Shown piece after piece: positions 1 to 7,881 of a DNA stretch of 13,722 bases. The notes beneath the pieces were generated by a model. The model searched no databases, had not been told where the DNA came from, and worked only from the letters and a program-made list of their open reading frames with translations. This stretch comes from Syntrophaceae bacterium UBA2208 (lineage in GTDB: Bacteria > Desulfobacterota > BSN033 > UBA1163), in assembly GCA_002327885.1 (NCBI GenBank), contig DCUS01000130.1, positions 15,679 through 29,400 of the forward strand, written 5' to 3'. The position numbers and the translations under genes are program-made. Numbering within the stretch: the first letter of the stretch is position 1; each line of letters begins with the position of its first letter.

Positions 1-2283
1 CAACAAGCTCGTGAATACGGACTTCTGGGCAAAGATATTCTCGGTTCAGGATTTGATTTTGATGTCGAGGTCTACCAGGGGGCGGGTGCATTCGTCTGCG
101 GCGAAGAGACAGCTTTGATGGGTTCGATCGAGGGACGCCGTGGAATGCCTCGCCCCCGCCCGCCTTTCCCGGCCATATCCGGCCTGTGGAAAAAACCCAC
201 CGTCCTCAATAATGTTGAGACCTATGCCAATATTCCGCAGATCATCCTTAAAGGGGGGGAGAGCTATGCCAAGATTGGGACCGAATCGTCTAAGGGGACG
301 AAGGTCTTTGCCCTGACCGGCAAAGTGAATCGCATTGGTTTGGTTGAAGTCCCCATGGGGACCCCCCTCGGTGAGATCATTTTCGACATCGGCGGCGGGA
401 TTCCTTCGGGAAAAAAGTTTAAGGCCGCCCAGTTAGGGGGTCCCTCCGGAGGTTGTATTCCTGCAGAGCACCTGAACACCCCTACGGACTATGAAGCCAT
501 CGCCAAAGCAGGAGCGATCATGGGCTCAGGAGGCCTGATCGTCATGGATGATGACACATGCATGGTGGACATGGCACGCTACTTCATGGATTTCTGCCAA
601 GACGAATCCTGTGGAAAGTGTACCCCCTGTAGAGTGGGAACCAAACGCATGCTCGAGATCCTTCAGCGGATTTGTAAAGGGGAAGGTCGCCAGGGTGACA
701 TTGAACTTCTTGAGGACCTCGCCCAACAAATCAAAGACACCGCACTGTGCGGGTTGGGACAAACAGCGCCCAATCCGATACTGAGCACGATCCGTTACTT
801 CCGCCAGGAATACGAAGCACATATCCTCGACAAGCATTGTCCAGCGGCGGTCTGTTCCGCATTGTTTAAGAGTCCCTGTCAGCATACCTGTCCCGTAGGC
901 ATGGACATTCCCGATTACATCGCCCTGGTTCGGGCCGGACGGATTGACGACGCCTATCAGGTGCTAAAAAGAACCAATCCCTTTCCCAGCGTATGCGGCC
1001 GGGTGTGTGGACATACCTGTCAATTGAAATGCCGGCGTGGCCAGCTCGATGAGCCCGTCGCGATCATGCATCTCAAGCGGTTCATTACGGACCATGCGAA
1101 GAGACCCAAAATAGAGCCCTTGCCGGTGACACGGAAGGAGCGAGTCGCCATCATCGGCGCGGGCCCTTCAGGGCTCACGGCGGCCCTTGAACTTAAAAAA
1201 CGCGGATACGCAGTGACCGTGTTCGAGGGCTTGCCTGAAGCAGGGGGGATGCTTCGATGGGGCATCCCGGCCTATCGACTATCCAGAGAAGAGCTTCACC
1301 GGGAGATTCAGGAGATCCTTGACACCGGAGTGGAACTCCGAGCCAATGTTCGTATCGGGAAGGATATAACCTTTGAGATATTGAATAAAGATTTTGACAT
1401 GATTTATTTGGCCGTGGGAGCCCAAAAGAGCGCTCCGCTCAACATCCCCGGTGAAGAGGCAAAGGGGGTTTTCGGCGCCGTGGAGTTTCTCAGGGATTAC
1501 AATTTAGGGAAAGAAGTTAACGTCGGCAAACATGTCGCTGTGATCGGTGGAGGGAACTCAGCTGTTGATTCGGCTCGAACGGCCATTCGTTTGGGAGCGA
1601 AAAAAGTTACGATCTATTACCGTCGCGAGAGAAAAGATATGCCCGCACAGGAGTGGGAGGTCGGGGCTGCGGAGGAAGAGGGAGTGCAAATCATGTATCT
1701 CGTCGCTCCCGTGAGAATCATTACACAATATGGAAAGGCCACAAAACTTGAACTGACCCAGATGAGGCTCGATAAGTTTGATCGGAGTGGACGAAAACAA
1801 CCCAAGCCGATACTCGGTTCGGAATTTACCGAGAAAGTGGAAACCGTAATATCCGCCATCAGCCAGAGCCCTGATTTCGGGTTCTTACCAGAGGAGAGCG
1901 GAATCGAGATCGATCAAACCACCATTAAAGTCGACAAGAACTTTCGGACTGCGAATGCAAAGGTCTGGGCGGGAGGGGATGTGGTCACCGGGCCCGCCAT
2001 GGTGATTGACGCCATCCGGGCCGGCCAGCAGGCGGCTCAACAAATAGATGAAGTCATTCGCTTGGCCCATGGCGAAAAGCCTTGGGTGCCGCCCGCAGAA
2101 GAAATGATTGCTATTCCCTTTGAAGCAGAGGAAGAGACAAAAGAACAACCCCAGACTCCCATGCCGGAAATTTCCCCTGAGCTTCGACGGAAGGATTTCC
2201 GCGAGGTGGAGCTGGGATACACCAGGGAGATGGCAATGGCCGAAGCGCGCCGTTGTATGCGTTGTGATGTGAATATCGAATAA
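1..2283 (+). CDS. NuoF/HydB-type NADH-binding module fused to a GltD/NfnB-type FAD oxidoreductase (5' partial)
   Basis: The reading frame is open from base 1, so the N-terminus lies outside the window; 760 residues are visible (numbered from base 1). Residues 27-45 carry the NuoF FMN/NADH-site signature (GAGAFVCGEETAL), followed by an SLBB-like part. A [4Fe-4S] site follows: C204, C207, C210 and distant C250 in CGLGQTAPNP. Instead of the ferredoxin-like tail usual in HydB, the chain continues into a cysteine-rich GltD N-terminal domain (C293, C297, C332, C336, C340, C344). Next come an FAD site (GAGPSG, 386-391), a second dinucleotide site (GGGNSA, 516-521) with R541/R542 placed to favour NADPH, and the GGDV FAD motif near 658-661. 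It ends 30 bases before hydA. By family it should pass electrons between NAD(H), probably NADP(H), and the hydrogenase in the cytoplasm. The substrate set is inference. Other known proteins combine these modules, but I cannot name a characterised homologue. Confidence 0.93.
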   Translation, partial: QQAREYGLLGKDILGSGFDFDVEVYQGAGAFVCGEETALMGSIEGRRGMPRPRPPFPAISGLWKKPTVLNNVETYANIPQIILKGGESYAKIGTESSKGTKVFALTGKVNRIGLVEVPMGTPLGEIIFDIGGGIPSGKKFKAAQLGGPSGGCIPAEHLNTPTDYEAIAKAGAIMGSGGLIVMDDDTCMVDMARYFMDFCQDESCGKCTPCRVGTKRMLEILQRICKGEGRQGDIELLEDLAQQIKDTALCGLGQTAPNPILSTIRYFRQEYEAHILDKHCPAAVCSALFKSPCQHTCPVGMDIPDYIALVRAGRIDDAYQVLKRTNPFPSVCGRVCGHTCQLKCRRGQLDEPVAIMHLKRFITDHAKRPKIEPLPVTRKERVAIIGAGPSGLTAALELKKRGYAVTVFEGLPEAGGMLRWGIPAYRLSREELHREIQEILDTGVELRANVRIGKDITFEILNKDFDMIYLAVGAQKSAPLNIPGEEAKGVFGAVEFLRDYNLGKEVNVGKHVAVIGGGNSAVDSARTAIRLGAKKVTIYYRRERKDMPAQEWEVGAAEEEGVQIMYLVAPVRIITQYGKATKLELTQMRLDKFDRSGRKQPKPILGSEFTEKVETVISAISQSPDFGFLPEESGIEIDQTTIKVDKNFRTANAKVWAGGDVVTGPAMVIDAIRAGQQAAQQIDEVIRLAHGEKPWVPPAEEMIAIPFEAEEETKEQPQTPMPEISPELRRKDFREVELGYTREMAMAEARRCMRCDVNIE

Positions 2284-2300
2284 CACTCCGTTGATCGAGA

Positions 2301-2306
2301 GAGGAG
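2301..2306 (+). promoter_or_regulatory. Shine-Dalgarno site of hydA
   Basis: GAGGAG lies 7 bases before the ATG at 2314. It supports this start, which also gives the expected N-terminus of a [2Fe-2S] ferredoxin-like domain. Confidence 0.7.
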
Positions 2307-2313
2307 AGAGGCG

Positions 2314-4041
2314 ATGGTACATCTAACCATTGATAATCAAAAACTGCAGGTCCCCGACGGGACCACCATTCTTGAAGCGGCCAGAAGCATTGGGATACAG
2401 ATCCCGACTCTCTGCGCGAGTTTAGAGATCAATCATACCCCCGGAGCGTGTCGGGTGTGCGTCGTTGAAATGGAGAGGAGTCGCAACCTGGTGGCGTCTT
2501 GTGTCTATCCTGTTGCGGAAGGGATGAAAATTAGGACCAATACCGAACGCGTGCGTCGCGCCCGCCAGACGGTCATTGAATTTCTCCTGTCCGACCACCC
2601 CCAAGACTGCACCCTCTGCCAAAAAAACGGGCATTGTGAATTGCAATCCGTTGCGGAACGGATCGGCGTGCGTGAGATTCGGGTGCCCCGGACTGACTTC
2701 ACGGACCACCGCATTGACGACTCCTCTCCCTCTCTCATCCGTGATGCCTCCAAGTGCATCAATTGCCTCCGCTGTGTCACCGCCTGTGCGGAAGTCCAGG
2801 GCGTGCACTGTTTGACCCCTGAAGCCAGGGGTTTTCACTGTAAGGTCGTGCCCGCCATGGGGGCAGATTTGATGGACGCCGTGTGTGTCATGTGCGGCCA
2901 ATGCGCTGTGGTCTGTCCGACCGGGGCCATCGTTGAACGGGATGAAGTGGATAAGGTTTGGGCCGCCCTGGAGGATCCGAATAAACATGTTATCGTCCAG
3001 GAAGCCCCTGCCATCCGGGCAATGCTGGGAGAGGAGTTCGGCCTCCCTCCAGGAACATTGGTCACCGGGAAAATGATTGCCGCGTTGAGACGCCTTGGAT
3101 TTGACAAAGTCTTTGACACGAACTTTTCGGCTGACCTGACGATCATTGAGGAGGGAAATGAGTTATTGAGTCGGCTCAAGAAGGGTGGCCAGTTGCCTAT
3201 GATGACCTCCTGTAGCCCGGGATGGATTAAGTTCATTGAACATTTTTATCCCGCTCTTCTGCCTAACCTGAGCACCTGCAAGTCACCCCAGCAGATGTTT
3301 GGCGCTCTGGCAAAAACCTATTACGCCAAATTGGCAGGGATTGACCCCAAAGATATTTTTGTGGTATCCATTATGCCTTGTACCGCCAAGAAATTTGAGG
3401 CCTCGAGGCCGGAGATGAATTCATCCGGTCACCGGGATGTGGATGTGGTGTTGACGGCCCGTGAGTTAGGTCGAATGATTCGGCAAGCAGGAATTGATTT
3501 TGTAAACCTTCCGGATGAATCTTTTGACGCACCGATGGGACAATATACGGGCGCAGGAACGATCTTTGGGGCGACCGGAGGGGTGATGGAAGCGGCCCTC
3601 CGGACGGTCTATGCGGTGGTGACAGGGAAAAACCTGCCCAGCCTCGATATCACGCCGGTGCGAGGGCTCGAGGGGGTCAAACAGGCCGCAATTGAAGTTG
3701 GAAATTTAGGGGAAGTTCGAGTTGCCGTCGCTCATGGCCTGGCCAACGCTCGAAGATTGATGGATCAGGTGGTAGAGGGCGTTGCCGACTATCACTTCAT
3801 TGAGATCATGGCCTGTCCGGGCGGTTGCGTAGGGGGAGGGGGGCAGTCCCTGCCTGCCAGCAATGAAAAACGAATGCTTCGTGCCCAAGCCCTCTACCAT
3901 GACGATAAAGATGTCCAGAAATTTAGGCAGTCTCATGAGAATCCTGCCATCAAGCAACTTTATGAAACATTCCTCTATGAACCCTTAGGGGAGAGGTCCC
4001 ATCAGCTACTTCACACCCATTATGTCAAACGGGGTGTTTAA
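2314..4041 (+). CDS. hydA: [FeFe] hydrogenase catalytic subunit, CpI-like multi-cluster type
   Basis: This 575-residue protein catalyses reversible H2 oxidation and proton reduction at the H-cluster in the cytoplasm. Visible in order: a plant-type [2Fe-2S] domain (C34, C46, C49, C63); a His-Cys [4Fe-4S] site (H95, C99, C102, C108); two ferredoxin-like [4Fe-4S] sites (C148, C151, C154, C158 and C191, C194, C197, C201); then the H-domain with L1 TSCSPGW (298-304), L2 MPCTAKKFE (354-362) and L3 starting at E497 with C501 and C505. Length and domain order match CpI (574 residues). L1 differs: CpI has TSCCPGW, and S301 here aligns with CpI C300, a ligand of the H-cluster cubane, while C300 here aligns with the proton-relay C299. 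No PAS or other sensory domain is present, so a catalytic rather than sensory role is likely. It follows the NuoF-GltD gene after 30 bases and probably forms a complex with that protein. The HydDB subgroup cannot be set without a tree; A2 (glutamate synthase-linked) or A3 (bifurcating) are the candidates. Confidence 0.97.
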   Translation: MVHLTIDNQKLQVPDGTTILEAARSIGIQIPTLCASLEINHTPGACRVCVVEMERSRNLVASCVYPVAEGMKIRTNTERVRRARQTVIEFLLSDHPQDCTLCQKNGHCELQSVAERIGVREIRVPRTDFTDHRIDDSSPSLIRDASKCINCLRCVTACAEVQGVHCLTPEARGFHCKVVPAMGADLMDAVCVMCGQCAVVCPTGAIVERDEVDKVWAALEDPNKHVIVQEAPAIRAMLGEEFGLPPGTLVTGKMIAALRRLGFDKVFDTNFSADLTIIEEGNELLSRLKKGGQLPMMTSCSPGWIKFIEHFYPALLPNLSTCKSPQQMFGALAKTYYAKLAGIDPKDIFVVSIMPCTAKKFEASRPEMNSSGHRDVDVVLTARELGRMIRQAGIDFVNLPDESFDAPMGQYTGAGTIFGATGGVMEAALRTVYAVVTGKNLPSLDITPVRGLEGVKQAAIEVGNLGEVRVAVAHGLANARRLMDQVVEGVADYHFIEIMACPGGCVGGGGQSLPASNEKRMLRAQALYHDDKDVQKFRQSHENPAIKQLYETFLYEPLGERSHQLLHTHYVKRGV

Positions 4042-4065
4042 TCCATTCGGCCAAGCCGATTGAAA

Positions 4066-4072
4066 AAGGAGG
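4066..4072 (+). promoter_or_regulatory. Strong Shine-Dalgarno site of the receiver gene
   Basis: AAGGAGG, extended by further Gs, sits 4 bases before the ATG at 4077. The match to the 16S tail is strong but the spacing is short. It fixes the start and suggests good translation of the receiver protein relative to its kinase. Confidence 0.65.
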
Positions 4073-4076
4073 GGGT

Positions 4077-4481
4077 ATGGCAACCAAAGGCGAAATTCTC
4101 CTCGTGGATGACGATCAGGATCTTCGCGAATCGCTCCAGATCATCTTAGAGAAAAACGGCTATTCGGTTCGAAGCGCAGCCAACGGCCAGGAGGCCCTCG
4201 AGGCGCTGAAGATCAGGAGGCCTGACCTGATGATCCTTGATATCATGATGACCACTGACACCGAAGGTTTTGATTTGGCCTATGAGCTCAAGAACAAACC
4301 TGAGGTGAAAGATCTTCCCATCATCCTCTTGACCAGCTTCCTCGAGAAGGTGCGGCAGGATGGCCCCGACAAATTCCAGCATATCATGGGAGAGGCATGG
4401 CCAGCCAAGTGGTTGTTTGAAAAGCCTGTCGAAACAAAGAAGCTCATCGCTAAAATCGAAGGCATCTTGGCCGGCGGGTAA
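4077..4481 (+). CDS. Single-domain response regulator (receiver only)
   Basis: A 134-residue CheY-like receiver with no output domain. The acidic pocket is D11/D12, the predicted phosphoacceptor is D55 (in MILDIMM), the conserved hydroxyl residue is T86 (LLTS) and the conserved lysine is K116 (EKP). Two things are unusual. After D55 a stretch of T and D residues replaces the usual proline/glycine loop. Between T86 and K116 the chain is longer than in CheY and contains W108 and W112. The gene starts 35 bases after hydA and ends 27 bases before a histidine kinase, so the pair is probably co-expressed with the hydrogenase. With no DNA-binding domain, it presumably acts through protein-protein contact or as a step in a phosphorelay. 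Its target is not visible. Confidence 0.92.
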   Translation: MATKGEILLVDDDQDLRESLQIILEKNGYSVRSAANGQEALEALKIRRPDLMILDIMMTTDTEGFDLAYELKNKPEVKDLPIILLTSFLEKVRQDGPDKFQHIMGEAWPAKWLFEKPVETKKLIAKIEGILAGG

Positions 4482-4508
4482 TCGAAATCGCTGGCATCGG
4501 GGAGAGGC

Positions 4509-6401
4509 ATGGCCCAGCCAATCAAGGGAACAGGCGCAATCAACTTTCCTGCTGAGCTCCATAAACGGAAACGGATTATTCTGGGGGAACTGAAGGAAAG
4601 AACCCTCTGGTTCATCAAACTTCGCTGGTGGGTTCCCATCTGTATCGCCATCGGGACGGGATTGGCTCGATGGATTGGGGTTGAATTCAAGGCAAGCGCC
4701 CTGCTTGGAGTCGCCTGTTTCATTCTCGCTTACAATATTGTTTTCTATTTTTTAAGCCGCCGGATTGAAGCGGAAGCCTACCGAAAAGAATATATCGAGC
4801 GCTTCACTTATTGGCAGGTAGGGTTTGACTATGGCACAATGTTTCTTCTCATTCATTTTACCGGCGGCATCGCTAGCCCCTTTATCTTTTTTTTCATATT
4901 CCATATCACCTTTTCTGCCATCTTCCTCCCGCCTCGTTCGACATACAGTTTCGCGGCCATCGCGGCGGTGGGGATGGGCCTGATCGCTGTTGCCGGATAC
5001 CTGGGCTGGATTCCCCATCATGTTCTCTCCTTCGAGGGAAGATCCATTGATTTGAGCGGACGGCCTTTTCACATGCTGGTGATTTTGAGTTTCTTTGCCG
5101 GTTTTGTTTTCATCACCGCCCTTTCCACGACCGCTGTGATGAGAATGCTCGAAAAAAGAATCCTTGACCTGGCTGAACTTACCGAGGCGGTGACAGAACT
5201 CAACGATAAACTCAACACCCTGTACACCCTGACACAGGCCATCCTATCCAAACAACATCTCGAGCAGGTGCTTCAGATCGCCACGTCAGAACTGACCCGG
5301 GTGATGGAGGTCCAGGCCATCTCCGTCAAGCTTTTGAGCGAGGATGGTAAGTTCTTGCGTTATGCAGCGGCCGATGGATTACCTCCCGGCTTTATGAATC
5401 GGGTCGTGGAGTTGGAGAGAAGTCCGCTCAACCGTCGGGTCATCGAAGGGGAACCCTTTGTCACGGGCCATGTGACACAGCGTGAATGGTTTCAATTTGG
5501 AGAAGACTTAAGCGCAGCACACCTGCAATCCGTGCAATTTGTTCCTCTTGTCGTGGAAAGCCGGGTCATCGGTATCCTGGGGGCCTACTCATCCCGGCCG
5601 GAGAGATTCGGTCAGGATGAGTTAAATTTTTTCCGCCAGGCCGCAGGGTTGGTCGCCATTGCCATCGAGAATGCTCAAGCCTATGAGGCCATTGAGAACC
5701 TGATTCAGGAACGATCACGTTTCATGAACCGGGTGGCCCATAACCTCCGAGCTCCTCTGGCGGCGATGGCCAGCATGCTTGAAGTCATCCGGGACGGATA
5801 TCTGGGGGAGATGAATGAGACGTCAAGAAATTACCTGAACCGTATCGATCGCCGGGTCCAGGGGATGCTTTTGATGATTCACGAGTTGATGACCTTGGCC
5901 AAGAGTCAGAGCAAACGGCCTCAAATGGAAGTCAAAGCCGTAAACCTCAGAAGCATTGTCAGCCGCATCCAACAGAACTTTCAGGAAGAGGTTGGCAAAA
6001 AAAGGCTTGCCTTTGAGGTCGCCATTCCAGAGGATTTGCCCGAGGTAAAAGGCGACCCCGAAATGATCGAACAGATGTTTGAGAATTTGATTTCCAATGC
6101 GATCAAATACACCCCGGAGGATGGGCGTGTTGGGATGACCTTCTGGCCCGGGGGGAGTGGAATGGTCCGTATGGTCATCAGCGACAGTGGAATGGGGATC
6201 CCCAAGAACGAAATGTCCCGTCTGTTCACACAATTCTTCCGTGCCTCCAATGTTCAGGATGTCATTGGCACGGGGTTAGGATTAACCATTGTCAAAGAAA
6301 TTGTGGACAAGCATGGGGGGCAGATTCAAGTGGAGAGTGAAGAAGGACTCGGGACAACCTTCATCATCCATCTCCCGGTGGCGGATAAGATAAAGAAGTA
6401 A
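4509..6401 (+). CDS. Membrane histidine kinase with RegB-like sensor region and GAF domain
   Basis: The 630-residue protein has about six hydrophobic segments (roughly 35-57, 61-84, 98-120, 123-143, 146-168, 187-213). A short helical linker (214-235), a GAF domain (about 236-395), a HisKA domain with H411, and a HATPase domain follow; the last has N530, DSGMGI (559-564) and GTGLGL (587-592). Residues 119-125 read GGIASPF, one residue from the GGxxNPF quinone-site motif of RegB/PrrB, and it sits between segments 3 and 4 as in RegB. The GAF domain has no cysteine. The H-box is HNLRAPL, so the acidic residue normally after the histidine and the T/N at +4 are both missing. GGGGAG at about 4500-4505 precedes the ATG. 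The partner is almost certainly the receiver just upstream. Quinone or redox sensing is inference from the motif. Confidence 0.93.
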   Translation: MAQPIKGTGAINFPAELHKRKRIILGELKERTLWFIKLRWWVPICIAIGTGLARWIGVEFKASALLGVACFILAYNIVFYFLSRRIEAEAYRKEYIERFTYWQVGFDYGTMFLLIHFTGGIASPFIFFFIFHITFSAIFLPPRSTYSFAAIAAVGMGLIAVAGYLGWIPHHVLSFEGRSIDLSGRPFHMLVILSFFAGFVFITALSTTAVMRMLEKRILDLAELTEAVTELNDKLNTLYTLTQAILSKQHLEQVLQIATSELTRVMEVQAISVKLLSEDGKFLRYAAADGLPPGFMNRVVELERSPLNRRVIEGEPFVTGHVTQREWFQFGEDLSAAHLQSVQFVPLVVESRVIGILGAYSSRPERFGQDELNFFRQAAGLVAIAIENAQAYEAIENLIQERSRFMNRVAHNLRAPLAAMASMLEVIRDGYLGEMNETSRNYLNRIDRRVQGMLLMIHELMTLAKSQSKRPQMEVKAVNLRSIVSRIQQNFQEEVGKKRLAFEVAIPEDLPEVKGDPEMIEQMFENLISNAIKYTPEDGRVGMTFWPGGSGMVRMVISDSGMGIPKNEMSRLFTQFFRASNVQDVIGTGLGLTIVKEIVDKHGGQIQVESEEGLGTTFIIHLPVADKIKK

Positions 6402-6414
6402 AATAATTGAGGCG

Positions 6415-7815
6415 ATGAGGGAGAAAATGAAAGGACTGAATTTAATAGACGAGAACATCATCCAAGCGCAACTTGAAGTTAGCAGTCGTTCCGGAACGGA
6501 ACAGGTTCGAGAGATCATCACCAAAGCACGGGAGTTAAAGGGTCTGGAAAGTGCAGAGGTTGCCACCCTGCTTCAATGCAATGATCCAACGGTGTTACAG
6601 GAGATGTTTCATGCCGCACGCGAGGTCAAAGAGTCTATTTATGGAAACCGGCTTGTCCTTTTTTCACCCCTTTATATTTCAAATCTCTGCCAGAATGACT
6701 GCCAGTACTGCGCCTTTCGCGTGCGGAATAAAAACATCCGGCGAAAAGCTCTGACTCAGGAAGAAATTGCGGAAGAGGTTCGTCACCTCGTAAGAACGGG
6801 ACACAAACGGATTCTTTTAGTTGCAGGCGAGGCCACTCCCGAAGAGGGTTTGGATTATATCTTAAATGCCATCGAGACCATTTATGCAACCCGTGAGGGA
6901 AAAGGGGAAATCCGACGTGTCAATACTGAGATCGCCCCTTTGACCGTTGAGGAATTCCGCAGACTCAAGGATTCCAAGATTGGCACCTATGTCCTCTTTC
7001 AGGAAACGTATCATCTCGGGACCTATAAAAAGATGCACTTAAGTGGTCCGAAAGCCGATTATTATTGGCGGCTCGGTGCTATGGGGAGGGCCCTTGAAGG
7101 GGGGATCGATGATGTGGGGATCGGCGCCCTGTTTGGCCTCTACGATTTTCGGTTTGAGGTCCTGGCTCTTTTGCAGCATGCCCGCCATCTCGAAAAGGTC
7201 TATGGAATTGGACCGCATACGATCAGTGTGCCGCGGCTTGAGCCTGCCGATGGATCTGAGATTGCGGCGAATCCTCCCTGTCCTGTTTCGGATGGCGATT
7301 TTAAAAAGATTGTTGCCATCTTAAGGCTGGCTGTTCCCTACACCGGCATCATTATGAGTACGAGAGAGACGGCAAAGATTCGGGCTGAAACATTTGCCCT
7401 CGGCGTTTCACAGATCAGCGCCGGCAGTCGTACCAATCCGGGGGGGTATTCTGAAGGGGATCGATCGGGCGCCCAATTTCAATTAGGAGACCATCGAAGT
7501 CTGGATGAGGTCATCTTTGATATCGTTCGGATGGGCTACGTCCCTTCCTTCTGTACGGGTTGTTACCGCCTGGGTCGAACAGGGGAAGACTTCATGGACT
7601 TGGCGAAACCCGGTCTCATCAAACAATTCTGTCTGCCCAATGCGATTCTGACCTTTAAAGAATATCTTGAGGACTATGCCACCCGAGAGACGCACGCCGC
7701 CGGTTTTTCACTCATCGAAAAAAGTTTGGCGGAGATCCCTTCCGCTAAACGGCGAGACGAGACAGAGAATCGTCTGATACAAATCGAACAAGGAGAACGG
7801 GACCTCTACTTTTAG
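6415..7815 (+). CDS. hydG: [FeFe] hydrogenase maturase HydG (tyrosine lyase, radical SAM)
   Basis: HydG cleaves tyrosine to p-cresol and makes the CO and CN- ligands of the diiron site, delivering an Fe(CO)2CN synthon. The 466-residue product has the radical-SAM motif CX3CX2C (C92, C96, C99) and, near the C-terminus, the HydG-specific second cluster motif CX2CX22C (C380, C383, C406) within FCTGCYRLGRTG. The second motif separates HydG from ThiH and other tyrosine lyases. Length is normal for the family. Two starts are possible: ATG 6415, with GAGG only 2 bases upstream, or ATG 6427, with an AGGGAG run ending 3 bases before it. The sequence does not decide; the longer form is given. It follows the kinase after 13 bases, so it is likely in the same transcript as hydA and the signalling pair. 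Confidence 0.97.
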   Translation: MREKMKGLNLIDENIIQAQLEVSSRSGTEQVREIITKARELKGLESAEVATLLQCNDPTVLQEMFHAAREVKESIYGNRLVLFSPLYISNLCQNDCQYCAFRVRNKNIRRKALTQEEIAEEVRHLVRTGHKRILLVAGEATPEEGLDYILNAIETIYATREGKGEIRRVNTEIAPLTVEEFRRLKDSKIGTYVLFQETYHLGTYKKMHLSGPKADYYWRLGAMGRALEGGIDDVGIGALFGLYDFRFEVLALLQHARHLEKVYGIGPHTISVPRLEPADGSEIAANPPCPVSDGDFKKIVAILRLAVPYTGIIMSTRETAKIRAETFALGVSQISAGSRTNPGGYSEGDRSGAQFQLGDHRSLDEVIFDIVRMGYVPSFCTGCYRLGRTGEDFMDLAKPGLIKQFCLPNAILTFKEYLEDYATRETHAAGFSLIEKSLAEIPSAKRRDETENRLIQIEQGERDLYF

Positions 7816-7881
7816 ATTGCGGGAAAAGAGGCCTCCAGCAAAGGCCGTTATCGATCGGAGCAGGATCTCATCGAACAGAGG

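Noticed and set aside
1885..2322. Open frame of 145 codons on the - strand
   Set aside because: It lies almost wholly inside the well-supported GltD-like coding sequence, has no recognisable motifs and no ribosome site. It is a frame shadow.
2422..2988. Open frame of 188 codons on the - strand
   Set aside because: It is antisense to the cysteine-rich N-terminal half of HydA, whose clusters are all intact on the + strand. No family features.
3810..3832. Possible sigma-54 promoter (TGGC...TTGC) near the end of hydA
   Set aside because: The spacing between the GG and GC elements is about five bases too long, and the bases encode the conserved CPGGC motif of L3.
2314..4041. HydA as a sensory (group C) [FeFe] hydrogenase, suggested by nearby kinases
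   Set aside because: The protein has the full CpI set of accessory clusters, no PAS domain, a near-canonical H-domain and a NuoF-type partner, all pointing to a catalytic enzyme.
4047..4060. Possible terminator between hydA and the receiver gene
   Set aside because: TCGGC/GCCGA gives only a 5-bp stem with a 3-base loop and is followed by A and G, not T. The ribosome site of the next gene follows directly.
7816..7881. Possible promoter or small gene between hydG and hydF
   Set aside because: Only a weak 5-bp hairpin (GGCCT/AGGCC) is present; no -35/-10 pair and no open frame with a ribosome site.
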